Below, one piece after another: positions 9,496 through 18,081 of a stretch of 38,988 nt of DNA. Under the pieces are notes generated by a model. The model had not been told where the DNA came from and did not search any database. It saw only the letters and a program-made list of their open reading frames with translations. The number at the start of each line of letters is the position of its first letter. The stretch's first letter is position 1. The translations under genes and the position numbers were made by a program. Origin of the DNA: Gammaproteobacteria bacterium. GTDB lineage: Bacteria > Pseudomonadota > Gammaproteobacteria > Methylococcales > Methylomonadaceae. The stretch is taken from positions 1 through 38,988 of the forward strand of contig JAHJSQ010000135.1 of the NCBI GenBank assembly GCA_018830325.1, in the 5' to 3' direction.

Positions 9496-9580
9496 CTTAG
9501 GAGTATGCACAAAATAACTGCTACAAGTAGTAGGCTTTGTGGCGATTCGGTGACTCGCTTGACAGGACGCCGTGAACCCA
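9496..9580. repeat. 85-bp dispersed repeat, copy 1
   Basis: Aligns without gaps to 37176-37260, with 11 mismatches by my hand count (about 87% identical). The last 33 bases (cggtgactcgcttgacagg onward, 9548-9580) are the terminal inverted repeat of the composite element described next. The first 52 bases lie outside that inverted repeat, so the duplicated unit is larger than the bounded element. Confidence 0.75.
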
Positions 9581-9766
9581 GCACCTAAAAAATTCCATAG
9601 GTCTTTGGCAATGATTCAAATTCATGGCTTATTTAGGTGCTGGATGAATTATCCAAGATGATTAACCATAGCCAATGGACTATGGAATTTAGGTGCTGGG
9701 TGAATACTTCCATGTAGGCTTGACGGCGGCTTTCCCTGCCGCCGACACCTGTCAATCGAGCTACCG
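9548..9766. repeat. Composite intergenic element with imperfect terminal inverted repeats
   Basis: Left end cggtgactcgcttgacagg (9548-9566) is an inverted, imperfect match (16 of 19) to the right end cctgtcaatcgagctaccg (9748-9766). Inside is a full A module (9578-9643, inverted relative to 4629-4691), then a second half-module ending tttaggtgctgg (9688-9699) whose core (ccatagccaatggactatgg) matches the copies at 27157 and 29377. A shortened B module follows, with cggcggc-tttccct-gccgccg at 9724-9744. No reading frame is shared between copies, so it looks like a non-autonomous, MITE-like unit. Confidence 0.7.
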
Positions 9767-9821
9767 AACCCCCTCCCAGAAGTTGTCGAAGTTATCTCAT
9801 GCTCGCTCCTTAATATCACTT

Positions 9822-9875
9822 TGCATCGCGAAGCTAGAGCTTCGTGTGCATGTTTCCCAAGCTGAAGCTTAGGAA
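9822..9875. repeat. Palindrome pair in the gene-free region before deaD
   Basis: cgaagct-ag-agcttcg (9829-9844) lies inside flanking tgca copies. It is followed by a second imperfect palindrome, tttccc-aagct-ga-agctt-aggaaa, at about 9852-9875. Together with the hairpin at 9312 and the composite element, these fill most of the 799-base gap 9281-10079. I see no gene in that gap. Confidence 0.5.
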
Positions 9876-9994
9876 ACAGCGGGCAGCGGATTCCTTATTC
9901 AATTGGCTGTGATTGACTATCTTGGATAATCTAACCGCCGATAGTTTCATTAATATAGTCAAAATCAAAAAAACGTCGTTCTTGTCAATCTATT

Positions 9995-10024
9995 TTTACC
10001 GGTTTGATTAATATGAGGTATAAT
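9995..10024 (+). promoter_or_regulatory. Predicted deaD promoter
   Basis: A perfect TATAAT (10019-10024) lies 55 bases before the deaD start codon. The best -35 candidate is TTTACC (9995-10000) with an 18-base spacer, which is weak. The leader would be about 50 bases, shorter than the long cold-shock leader of E. coli deaD. Confidence 0.4.
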
Positions 10025-10079
10025 TGCAGCCTTAACTCCCCTCCGCGCCACGCGTCTTAAATTTACCCACAGGCTTTGC

Positions 10080-11816
10080 ATGTCCAACGATGTTTCCTCT
10101 TTTCCAACTTTTCGTGAATTAACTCTAATCGAACCGGTGCTTAAAGCATTGGATGATGTCGGTTACGAATCCCCCTCCCCGATTCAAGCTCAAACCATTC
10201 CGCACTTAATGCAAGGCAAGGATGTTCTAGGCCAGGCGCAAACAGGCACCGGTAAGACCGCAGCTTTTGCTCTTCCGATATTATCTCGCCTCGACCTAAA
10301 AAAAACCGAACCGCAAGTTTTGGTTCTAGCCCCTACCCGCGAATTAGCCATACAAGTTGCCGAGGCCTTTCAGCGCTATGCCGCGCATTTAAAAGGTTTT
10401 CATGTATTGCCGATCTACGGCGGGCAAGACTACACGACACAACTTCGCCAGCTCAAACGCGGCCCGCATGTTATTGTCGGCACACCGGGACGGGTCATGG
10501 ATCATATGCGTAAAGGCACGCTAAGGCTGGGTGAATTAAGCTGCTTGGTGCTCGACGAAGCCGACGAAATGCTACGAATGGGCTTTATAGACGATGTCGA
10601 ATGGATTTTGGAACAAACCCCTAAACAACGCCAAATCGCGCTGTTTTCGGCAACGATGCCGGCACCCATACGCAAAATCGCGCAAACCTACTTACATGAC
10701 CCCGAGGAAATCACGGTCAAGGTCCGCACGTCGACCGCCGAAACGATACGTCAACGCTACTGGCTAGTCAGCGGAGTCCATAAACTCGACGCACTTACCC
10801 GCATTTTGGAATCGGAAACCTTCGACGGCATCATTATTTTTGTCCGCACTAAAACCGCGACGGTCGAACTGGCCGAAAAACTCGAAGCACGCGGCTATTC
10901 GGCAGCGGCAATCAATGGCGATATGTCGCAAGTACTGCGCGAAAGAACAATCGCGCATTTGAAAAACGGTAAATTAGATATTCTAATTGCAACCGACGTG
11001 GCGGCGCGGGGCCTCGATGTCGAACGGATCAGCCACGTCATCAATTACGATATTCCCTACGATACCGAGGCCTATATTCACCGCATCGGCAGAACCGGCC
11101 GTGCCGGTCGAACCGGCGATGCGATATTGTTTGTCGCACCGCGTGAAAGAAGGCTGCTCAGTAATATCGAGAAAGCAACTCGTCAAAAAGTCGAAGAAAT
11201 GGGACTGCCTTCGACTGAAATTATTAACAATAAAAGGATTGCCCGATTCAAACAACGTATAACCGATACACTGGCCGCGGAAGAATTGAGTTTTTTTATT
11301 CAATTAATGGAACAATACCAAAACGAACATAATGTATCGGCGATCGAAATTGCTGCAGCCCTGGCAAAGCAAGTCCAGGGCGAAACGCCGTTGCTGATGA
11401 AAAACCCACCAAAAAAAGAAACCGAACGCCGCGAACGAAAAGACTCGATAGACCGAGAATCCGGGACGGAACGCAAGAGCAAGCGTAAGGCAAATCCCGA
11501 CATAGAAATGGAAACCTACCGTATCGAAGTCGGCAAAGCACATGGCGTAAAGCCCGGCAACATCGTCGGCGCTATCGCTAATGAGACAGGACTTGATGGG
11601 GATCATATCGCACGAATCAAAATCGAGGAAAACTACAGCACCGTTGAGCTTCCTGCCGGCATGCCCAAGGATATTTTTCAAGAATTGAAAAAAGTAAGGG
11701 TTGCCGGTCAGCAATTGAATATTTCCAGAATGGGCGAAACCTTGAAAAAAACTTTCAAGGCTAAAAAACGTGACGGTTCGGATAGCAAACGAAAAAAAGC
11801 CAAGGTTGGCAATTAA
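10080..11816 (+). CDS. deaD: DEAD-box ATP-dependent RNA helicase
   Basis: Unwinds structured RNA using ATP. In E. coli DeaD works in cold-adapted ribosome assembly and mRNA decay. The helicase core is complete: Q motif GYESPSPIQAQTIP (28-41), Walker A AQTGTGKT (53-60), PTRELA (85-90), GTPGR (134-138), DEAD (159-162), SAT (190-192) and HRIGRTGR (334-341). A charged linker (about 440-472) leads to a DbpA/CsdA-type RNA-binding domain (479-550, YRIEVGKAHGVKPGNIVGAI). A lysine-rich tail ends in KRKKAKVGN. At 578 residues it is somewhat shorter than E. coli DeaD (629), mainly in the basic tail. Start is the ATG at 10080 with only a weak AGG site. The gene stands alone, convergent with dnaQ. Confidence 0.95.
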   Translation: MSNDVSSFPTFRELTLIEPVLKALDDVGYESPSPIQAQTIPHLMQGKDVLGQAQTGTGKTAAFALPILSRLDLKKTEPQVLVLAPTRELAIQVAEAFQRYAAHLKGFHVLPIYGGQDYTTQLRQLKRGPHVIVGTPGRVMDHMRKGTLRLGELSCLVLDEADEMLRMGFIDDVEWILEQTPKQRQIALFSATMPAPIRKIAQTYLHDPEEITVKVRTSTAETIRQRYWLVSGVHKLDALTRILESETFDGIIIFVRTKTATVELAEKLEARGYSAAAINGDMSQVLRERTIAHLKNGKLDILIATDVAARGLDVERISHVINYDIPYDTEAYIHRIGRTGRAGRTGDAILFVAPRERRLLSNIEKATRQKVEEMGLPSTEIINNKRIARFKQRITDTLAAEELSFFIQLMEQYQNEHNVSAIEIAAALAKQVQGETPLLMKNPPKKETERRERKDSIDRESGTERKSKRKANPDIEMETYRIEVGKAHGVKPGNIVGAIANETGLDGDHIARIKIEENYSTVELPAGMPKDIFQELKKVRVAGQQLNISRMGETLKKTFKAKKRDGSDSKRKKAKVGN

Positions 11817-11848
11817 CTCATTTGTCGGATAATCACTATCCGCATTAT

Positions 11849-11947
11849 CCTAAAAAATCATTTGGTGCGCTTGGAATCCGTTCGTACTGAACCCTTCGAC
11901 TAGGCTCAGGGCGAATGGAATTTAGAATACCAACTGATTTTTTTAGG
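11849..11947. repeat. Fold-back element between deaD and dnaQ
   Basis: Ends cctaaaaaatcatttggt (11849-11866) and accaactgatttttttagg (11929-11947) are near-perfect inverted repeats. The centre carries cccttcgactaggctcagg followed by gcgaatgg, a sequence that also occurs inside the element at 36985-37116. The two share cct(a/g)aaaa ends, so they appear to be one family. The element sits between converging genes and could also act as a stop for either. The 220-base gap holds nothing else I can name. Confidence 0.6.
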
Positions 11948-12036
11948 CTTACCCGATATCAGCCAGCAATTTGAGTAATTTCGACGATCTTATGCCGTGG
12001 GATAGACTGTTCGAGGAACGCCGTAAAAAGTCCCGG

Positions 12037-12756
12037 TCAATTCTTCCAAAGACAAACTCCGCCCGCTTTTTCAATGGCCGCCAAGCGACGCTGATGTTCG
12101 GCAACCTCTTCGGCATCGCATTGGATCACTTTTAGCCTGGGACGATTGGAAGGCAGGCGAACAATGACCGACTCGACACCCCCTTCCTCTTCCGACGGGA
12201 TTTCTTCATCCAACAATGAAGCCTGTCCGCCGGTCATCAATAGGTAGACATCCGCCAGAATTTCCGCATCCAAAAGCGCGCCATGCAAATCGCGATGACT
12301 GTTATCGATGCCATAACGCTTGCATAAAGCATCCAAACTATTGCGCTGTCCGGGATGTTTTTTTCTGGCAAACGTCAAGGTATCGAATACCGAGCTGTAA
12401 TTCTCGACAACTCCGGTCTCATTATTCAATAAACCGAATTCATGATTTAAAAAACCGACATCGAATGGGGCGTTGTGAATGACCAATTCGGCATCGCGAA
12501 TAAAATTAATGAAGTCTTCGACTATCGAGGAAAAAACCGGTTTATCGGCCAAAAACTCATTAGTAATTCCATGAACCTCGACCGCACCGGCATCGATTTC
12601 CCGTTCCGGATTGATGTAGACATGAAAATGACGACCGCTTAGGCGACGATTCAATAATTCAACACAACCTATCTCAATGACACGATGCCCTTCTTGTGGA
12701 TTAAGCCCTGTCGTTTCGGTATCCAGCACGATTTGCCGTATGGTCGGCTTACTCAT
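12037..12756 (-). CDS. dnaQ: DNA polymerase III subunit epsilon (3'-5' proofreading exonuclease)
   Basis: Proofreading exonuclease of the replicative polymerase core. The 239-residue protein carries the DEDDh set: Asp12 and Glu14 (LDTETTG), Asp99 (HNAPFDVGFL), His158 and Asp163 (HRDLHGALLDAE), in the order and near the positions of E. coli epsilon (12, 14, 103, 162, 167). The C-terminal segment after residue 180 would bind the alpha subunit. I start it at the ATG at 12754-12756. This is preceded by GAGGG and overlaps the stop codon of the esterase gene as TGATG, which suggests translational coupling. An in-frame upstream start at 12783 would lie inside the esterase gene. Conserved neighbours rnhA and mltD lie upstream. 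Confidence 0.95.
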   Translation of the reverse strand: MSKPTIRQIVLDTETTGLNPQEGHRVIEIGCVELLNRRLSGRHFHVYINPEREIDAGAVEVHGITNEFLADKPVFSSIVEDFINFIRDAELVIHNAPFDVGFLNHEFGLLNNETGVVENYSSVFDTLTFARKKHPGQRNSLDALCKRYGIDNSHRDLHGALLDAEILADVYLLMTGGQASLLDEEIPSEEEGGVESVIVRLPSNRPRLKVIQCDAEEVAEHQRRLAAIEKAGGVCLWKN

Positions 12757-13439
12757 CACACATAGCCCTCTAGATGAAAACATTGCCGAATGAAGTCCGC
12801 GATATCCTGAACTTCTTCAAGGCAGACCGAATGCGCCATCGGGTATTCTTTCCAGTCCACTGAATAGCCCATTGACGTCAATGCCTCGAAAGCCGCTCTG
12901 CCCGCTTCACGGGCAACGACATTATCGGACAAGCCGTGCGCCATCATTATCGGAAGCGATCGATTCGCCTCGGAAAGCACCGGAACGATTTCAGGCCATG
13001 TCGGTAAATAGCAAGAAAGCGCTAGGATACCCGCCAATCGATGCGGACATTTCAAACCGGCATCGAGCGCAATTACGCCACCTTGCGAAAACCCGGCCAG
13101 CAAGATATTTTCGGAAGACACGCCTCCTTCAATTTCCCTGTCTATCAATTTCAAGATCGACGCCGACGACTCGGCAATACCGGCCTTGTCAACTTGCCGT
13201 TCCAATGACATATCCATAATGTCATACCAAGCCCGCATGGCCATTCCTCCATTGATCGTCACCGGGCGAACAGGCGCATTAGGAAAGCAATAACGAATAC
13301 CTAAGTCATCGGACAACCTCAATTCCGGTACAATGCTCTCGAAGTCATGCCCATCGGCCCCCAAGCCATGCATCCAGATAATCGTATACCGATGCGGCGC
13401 TCTAGGAGCAATTTCAACCCAATCAATCTCATCCGTCAT
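12756..13439 (-). CDS. Carboxylesterase / acyl-protein thioesterase-like alpha/beta hydrolase
   Basis: A 227-residue cytosolic serine hydrolase of the phospholipase/carboxylesterase (abhydrolase-2, EstB/YpfH-like) family, substrate unknown. The catalytic triad is Ser118 (GFSQGG), Asp172 (HGLSDNVV) and His203 (YPMAHSVC). The oxyanion loop is HGLGADGHDF (24-33). There is no signal peptide. The ATG at 13437-13439 follows GAGG. Its TGA overlaps the dnaQ ATG by one base, and the gene lies 48 bases after the c-di-GMP gene, so it is part of the same transcription unit. Confidence 0.9.
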   Translation of the reverse strand: MTDEIDWVEIAPRAPHRYTIIWMHGLGADGHDFESIVPELRLSDDLGIRYCFPNAPVRPVTINGGMAMRAWYDIMDMSLERQVDKAGIAESSASILKLIDREIEGGVSSENILLAGFSQGGVIALDAGLKCPHRLAGILALSCYLPTWPEIVPVLSEANRSLPIMMAHGLSDNVVAREAGRAAFEALTSMGYSVDWKEYPMAHSVCLEEVQDIADFIRQCFHLEGYV

Positions 13440-13456
13440 TTTTTAGATTCCTCGCC

Positions 13457-13488
13457 CATTCACCTTGCACCATTCACCTTGCACCATT
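13457..13488. repeat. Short tandem repeat in front of the esterase gene
   Basis: Two exact copies of the 14-mer cattcaccttgcac (13457-13470 and 13471-13484), followed by a partial third (catt), fill the space between the GGDEF/EAL stop codon and the esterase ribosome site. The copy number could vary and change the distance between the two genes. Confidence 0.7.
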
Positions 13489-16400
13489 CATCTTTCATCT
13501 TTCCTAACCCAAGCCTCAAAATCCGCACTCGTCATCGGCCGAGAAAAATAATACCCTTGAAACACTCGACATCCCTTATTATACAGAAAGTCTCTTTGCT
13601 CCTCGGTTTCGACCCCTTCGGCAATGACATCGATTCCGAGATTATGAGCCATATTGATGATGGTCTCGATAATAATGGCATCGTTGAAATCGGTAGCAAT
13701 ATCTCTGACAAAACTCTTGTCGATTTTTAATTCGTCCAGCGGCAGTTGCTTGAGATAGGTCAATGACGAATACCCTGTCCCAAAATCGTCTATCGAGATT
13801 TTTACACCCAATTGTTTCAAGGCTCGCATTTTTTCGACCGTGTCATCGATATTATCGATCACAACGCCCTCGGTTAATTCGATAACGAAACGCGAAGCCG
13901 GAACCTCATATTGCCTTATCGCGTCAGCAATTTGATCGACAAAGTCTTGCTGACGAAATTGCTTGGAGCTGACATTGATCGAGATATGCTGGATGTCCAA
14001 GCCGTTATCGAGCCACTTTCGCATTTGCGCGCAAGACTCGCGAAAGACCCATATACCCAAAGGCACAATCAAACCCGCTTCTTCGGCAACCGGTATAAAT
14101 TGGTCGGGAGCGATTAAACCTTTTTGCCCATGCTCCCAGCGAATCAAGGCTTCCGAACCGGAAACCCGCCCTAAACGATCGGTTTGCGGCTGGTAATACA
14201 AAATAAAATCCTGATTTTCGATAGCCGATCGCAACTCTTTCTCTAAAAACATTCGGGCATCGGCTGCTTCTTGAATGCTTTGATGAAAAAAGCTTATCGT
14301 ATTTCGCCCTTTAGCCTTGGATTGATACATAGCCTTGTCGGCCTGTTGCAGAATCTGATTGGCCGTTTGACCACTATCCGGAAACAAAGCGATACCAATA
14401 CTCGGCGAACAATGGTGTTCGAAATCTCCAAAAAAATATGGCCGATTTAGTACACACCTTATTTTTTCGGCAACATGTAATGCCTCATCGCTGGCCGCTT
14501 CGAGACTGCTTTTATTGGCATGAATTAATATAACGAATTCGTCTCCGCCCAGTCTTGACGGGATATCTTGTTCTCTGAGTGAATCCTTCAGACGACCCGC
14601 AACTTGAATCAACAATTCATCCCCGACATGATGACCCAATGAATCATTCAACACTTTGAATCGATCCAAATCGAGAAAAATAATAGACCCGAAAGTTCCT
14701 TGGCGTTTGCTCACAGCCAATTCGTTGGAAAGCTGATTGACCAGTAAACGGCGATTAGCCAGAGCTGTCAGCGGGTCATAAAAAGCAAGATCATGAATCT
14801 CGTTTTCCGCTTTCTTTTTCTCGGTAATATCATAAAAAATAGCGACAAAATGCGTCGTATCGCCTGTTTCATTCTTAACAGCCGTGATCGTTTGCCATGT
14901 CGGAACATTTTCTCCATTCTTGCGCCGATTCCAAATTTCGCCTTCGAATTTGCCAACCGTCAGCAAATTCCGCCAAAGCTCGTCATAAAAATCATCATAA
15001 TGACGGTCGGATTGTAAAATCCGTGGAGTCCGCCCCACCACTTCATCGGCGCTAAAACCGGTAATTTCAGAAAAAGCATGGTTGACGCGTAAGATATTGC
15101 CGGCATTATCCGTAATTAAAATTCTCTCATGGGTTTCAAATGTCGTCGCGGCCAACCGTAACTGGCTTTCACTTTCCGCGAGGCTAGCATTGCTCCGCTT
15201 CAGTTCCAACGTTCGGTTTTTAACTTCTTCCTCCATCCTTAAGGTCCGCCCGGTCAACATCAATAAACCGATGCCGGTCAACCCTGTAAACAAAAAACCT
15301 CCTAACAACAACCACCAGACGCTCCACGATAAATGGTTATGAAAAAATTGCCCGGAAGGTTCGTAAAGTATATTCCAGACGCGATCCCCGACTTCAATTC
15401 TCTCCGCAATCTTTAAAGGCAAATCGATGACTTTATGAGTCGGCCTTTCTGGAAAATTGCTAAATAACATCGAGTCATGATCGGAGATTCGAATCAACAA
15501 CTGCATATCCGGGAGGTTACTCAACACTATCGATACAAGATCGTCGATGCGAAACACCGTCGCGGCAACGCCCTTAAAATGCAGCCGCCTGGACTCGATG
15601 GTATCCACCGGTTGAAAGCGCTCATAAACCGGGGAATAAATAACGATACCGCTTTTGTCGGCATGACCGTCCTGCACCAATTTGAGCTTACCGGTAACCG
15701 CGGGAACCCCGCGATCTCTTGCGTTCTCGACCGCGCTTGATGCTATGGGGTTAACAAAAATATCGTAACCCAAAGCCTTCTCGTTGCCTTCTAACGGCTC
15801 AAGAAAAGTAATCGGCAAATAGCTCATGCGGGGGCCGGCTGAAACCATCCGCCCGAATTCGTCAGGCTCTCGTATTGCAAAGCCTTCATTTTGGGAATTT
15901 TCGAATCTATCCCGCTCTGATGCTGGCACATGAGCCATCCACTCCAACGCCACTAGACCGGGGTGCTTATCTAAAAGCGGAGCGGTAAAGATTTTAAAAC
16001 CTTCTTTGGAAATGGGGTCGGCGCTATCGAATAAACCTTTTAGGATCTCATTGGTACCAATGTGGTCTTGAACCAAGACGCTGAAAGCATTATGGAACAA
16101 CATCGCCTGTCGCTCGAAGACCGACTCGATTCTTAGAGACTCCTGCCGATTGGCATATTGAAAAACGCCAATGACCAACAGAACCAGTAAAACCAACGGA
16201 TAGGCCACATAGTTGCGACGCACCCTCCATGAAGATCTTGGCTCGCCGATAAATGTCAGAACAAATGGTGTAAAAATCAACACGCCTATCGTATCGCCAA
16301 TCCACCAAGTCCCCCAGCTCAACAAAATATCATCGCCGGTAATCACGCCGCGAATCCACAGCGCTGTAACTCCAACTGCCGGTGCTACCAAGCAGGCCAA

Positions 16401-16841
16401 CGGTCCGCCTAGTAACATGAAGCGCAAGATGCGTCGATCTTCCGTTAATGAATCGCCGCTACCGACCCACCGCTCGATTAACGTAGCTCCGACCAATGCT
16501 TGAACACAGCAAGCCACACTGACGGCACTCCCGATCACCATGGAGCCAACAATCATTTCGACTGAAGAATGATCGAGAAAGGCATACACCTGTACAAACA
16601 AAGCGCCGAAAAAAACACCCGCCAGCACCCGAACCCGATAAACCAATATCAATGCTAGTGCGATACCCGAAGCGGGCCAAACCGGGCTCACGCCGCTCGG
16701 CGGAATTGCCAATAATGTGCCGAGACAACCGCCAACTATATAACTGAGCGAGGCAACTACATTGAGCACGACCGTGCTTCCATTAAAAAAACTTCCACCG
16801 GGAACAGTTTGAGAAGAGTCGGCGCGCTGAAACAAACTCAT
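13488..16841 (-). CDS. Membrane c-di-GMP protein: MASE1-CHASE-PAS-GGDEF-EAL
   Basis: An 1117-residue inner-membrane protein likely to make and/or degrade cyclic di-GMP. An N-terminal MASE1-type membrane region (about 25-230, [15 protein letters not shown]) precedes a periplasmic CHASE sensor (about 240-430). A further membrane helix follows (about 508-530), then a short coiled coil, PAS (about 562-675), GGDEF (about 685-850) and EAL (about 860-1110). The cyclase site GGDEF (765-769) is intact, with an RxxD inhibitory site (Arg756-Asp759) five residues upstream. The phosphodiesterase residues Glu897 (EAL), Asn956, Glu988, Asp1018-Asp1019, Lys1039 and Glu1075 also look intact, so both activities are possible. 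Its ATG overlaps the rnhA stop as ATGA, which indicates coupling. It is inserted, with the esterase gene, between rnhA and dnaQ, which are neighbours in E. coli. Confidence 0.93.
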   Translation of the reverse strand: MSLFQRADSSQTVPGGSFFNGSTVVLNVVASLSYIVGGCLGTLLAIPPSGVSPVWPASGIALALILVYRVRVLAGVFFGALFVQVYAFLDHSSVEMIVGSMVIGSAVSVACCVQALVGATLIERWVGSGDSLTEDRRILRFMLLGGPLACLVAPAVGVTALWIRGVITGDDILLSWGTWWIGDTIGVLIFTPFVLTFIGEPRSSWRVRRNYVAYPLVLLVLLVIGVFQYANRQESLRIESVFERQAMLFHNAFSVLVQDHIGTNEILKGLFDSADPISKEGFKIFTAPLLDKHPGLVALEWMAHVPASERDRFENSQNEGFAIREPDEFGRMVSAGPRMSYLPITFLEPLEGNEKALGYDIFVNPIASSAVENARDRGVPAVTGKLKLVQDGHADKSGIVIYSPVYERFQPVDTIESRRLHFKGVAATVFRIDDLVSIVLSNLPDMQLLIRISDHDSMLFSNFPERPTHKVIDLPLKIAERIEVGDRVWNILYEPSGQFFHNHLSWSVWWLLLGGFLFTGLTGIGLLMLTGRTLRMEEEVKNRTLELKRSNASLAESESQLRLAATTFETHERILITDNAGNILRVNHAFSEITGFSADEVVGRTPRILQSDRHYDDFYDELWRNLLTVGKFEGEIWNRRKNGENVPTWQTITAVKNETGDTTHFVAIFYDITEKKKAENEIHDLAFYDPLTALANRRLLVNQLSNELAVSKRQGTFGSIIFLDLDRFKVLNDSLGHHVGDELLIQVAGRLKDSLREQDIPSRLGGDEFVILIHANKSSLEAASDEALHVAEKIRCVLNRPYFFGDFEHHCSPSIGIALFPDSGQTANQILQQADKAMYQSKAKGRNTISFFHQSIQEAADARMFLEKELRSAIENQDFILYYQPQTDRLGRVSGSEALIRWEHGQKGLIAPDQFIPVAEEAGLIVPLGIWVFRESCAQMRKWLDNGLDIQHISINVSSKQFRQQDFVDQIADAIRQYEVPASRFVIELTEGVVIDNIDDTVEKMRALKQLGVKISIDDFGTGYSSLTYLKQLPLDELKIDKSFVRDIATDFNDAIIIETIINMAHNLGIDVIAEGVETEEQRDFLYNKGCRVFQGYYFSRPMTSADFEAWVRKDER

Positions 16842-17281
16842 GCTCTCTTTAAAGAATCGATGCCTTGATTAGCCAGTCGGTCTGCCGTCTCATTACCTTG
16901 ATCGCCGGAGTGTCCTTTAACCCAGACCCACTCGACCCGATGCCTAGCCATCGATGTGTCGAGACGCCGCCATAAATCGTCATTTTTTACCGGTTTTTTG
17001 GCAGCGGTCAACCAACCTCTTATTTTCCAATTCGGCATCCATTCGGTGATGCCTTGCAGTACATATTTCGAATCGGTAAATATCTTGACGGAACACGGAC
17101 GGTTCAGTGCTTCAAACGCTTGAATCGCAGCCATTAGCTCCATTCGGTTATTCGTCGTTTGTGCTTCGCCGCCGAATAACTCCCTGGTCGACCCTTTATA
17201 ACTTAGAAAGGCCCCCCAACCGCCAGGCCCGGGATTACCGCGACACGCACCATCGGTATAAATAATAACGGGCTCAGTCAT
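16838..17281 (-). CDS. rnhA: Ribonuclease HI
   Basis: Cytosolic nuclease cutting the RNA strand of RNA-DNA hybrids (R-loops, primers). The 147 residues show Asp10 ([11 protein letters not shown]), Glu48 (NNRMEL), Asp70 (FTDSKYV), His124 (VKGHSG) and Asp134 (ETADRLA), the same numbering as E. coli RNase HI. The basic handle segment [20 protein letters not shown] is present. The ATG at 17279-17281 overlaps the 3' end of the methyltransferase gene by eight bases, and its own stop overlaps the next gene's start (ATGA). The unit is therefore tightly packed. The order methyltransferase-rnhA-dnaQ is conserved in gammaproteobacteria. Confidence 0.97.
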   Translation of the reverse strand: MTEPVIIYTDGACRGNPGPGGWGAFLSYKGSTRELFGGEAQTTNNRMELMAAIQAFEALNRPCSVKIFTDSKYVLQGITEWMPNWKIRGWLTAAKKPVKNDDLWRRLDTSMARHRVEWVWVKGHSGDQGNETADRLANQGIDSLKRA

Positions 17282-17990
17282 CTTTCGTTAAACGCTGTGA
17301 CGATTCAAAACCGTTCAAAATAGCCATACGTGGCTGTTTTACGGCTTTGGAATCCAAAGGAATAAGTGTGTATCGACGCTTGATGGCCCTGATTGCGTAG
17401 GCAGTGGCACGCAACGAGGATCTTTCAGACTTGGCATTCGCAGGATTTGAACGAACCGAATCGATACTTAAATCGGCAACCGATTTTGCTTCGAAATTAA
17501 GCAGCTTTAACCAATCCAGCACTCTTCTCTTACTGATAAAATGTCCGGTCCACGAATCCGCCATTTTTTTTTCCCAAAGATATTGATAGCGAACCCAAAA
17601 ACTCCACGGATTAAAATTGATAATCAACACATGGCCTTCCGCTTTTAGTACCCGTTCGATTTCACGCATCGTTTGAAAACGGTTCGCATCGAATTCCAGC
17701 AAGTGAGGCAATAAAATCAGATCGACACTATCGCTAAGTATAGGCAAGCAATAAGCTTTAGCCTTAATTTTAAGCGCACCATCGCATCCTAGATTATTGG
17801 CATCTAAAATCGTAAACCCGTTATAAAGCGTGCAGTCAATAAATTGATCCTCCCAACCCAAACCGCCTATTTGCAGCACTTTTTGTTTACAACTGACCGT
17901 AATCGAACGCCGAATATATTCGGCTTCAACCTCTTGCAGCATTTTTCCTCTCGGCGTTTCATACCAGGAGAATAAAAAATCGCGCTTCAT
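17274..17990 (-). CDS. SAM-dependent methyltransferase (YafS-like, type 11)
   Basis: A 238-residue class I methyltransferase of unknown substrate. The SAM-binding start is [14 protein letters not shown] (39-52). The fold continues with an acidic ILDAN segment, [15 protein letters not shown] (86-100) and [19 protein letters not shown] (110-128), typical of the methyltransferase type 11 family. The glycine motif is GGLGW and not the usual GxGxG, as in the YafS branch. The position upstream of rnhA, divergent from mltD, matches yafS in E. coli and supports that assignment. The start at 17988-17990 has only a weak GAG site. The last eight bases overlap rnhA. Confidence 0.85.
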   Translation of the reverse strand: MKRDFLFSWYETPRGKMLQEVEAEYIRRSITVSCKQKVLQIGGLGWEDQFIDCTLYNGFTILDANNLGCDGALKIKAKAYCLPILSDSVDLILLPHLLEFDANRFQTMREIERVLKAEGHVLIINFNPWSFWVRYQYLWEKKMADSWTGHFISKRRVLDWLKLLNFEAKSVADLSIDSVRSNPANAKSERSSLRATAYAIRAIKRRYTLIPLDSKAVKQPRMAILNGFESSQRLTKDD

Positions 17991-18041
17991 AAAAATAAGC
18001 TCAAAAAATTTAAATTACAGTGAATTATGATAAAAACGGGC

Positions 18042-18047
18042 TATACT
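18042..18047 (+). promoter_or_regulatory. Possible mltD -10 box
   Basis: TATACT at 18042-18047 lies 34 bases before the mltD ATG in the 91-base divergent gap. No good -35 hexamer lies at 16-18 bases, so I rate it low. Confidence 0.3.
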
Positions 18048-18081
18048 ACTCATTTCGTGCAATGAATTTAAAGATATAGAT

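Noticed and set aside
9496-9766. Possible CRISPR array from recurring ccagcacctaaa units
   Set aside because: The units are inverted pairs with irregular spacing and shared cores, not direct repeats with unique spacers, and no cas gene is present.
12757-12783. Longer start for dnaQ
   Set aside because: It would begin inside the esterase gene. The ATG with GAGGG and the TGATG junction matches the E. coli protein start.
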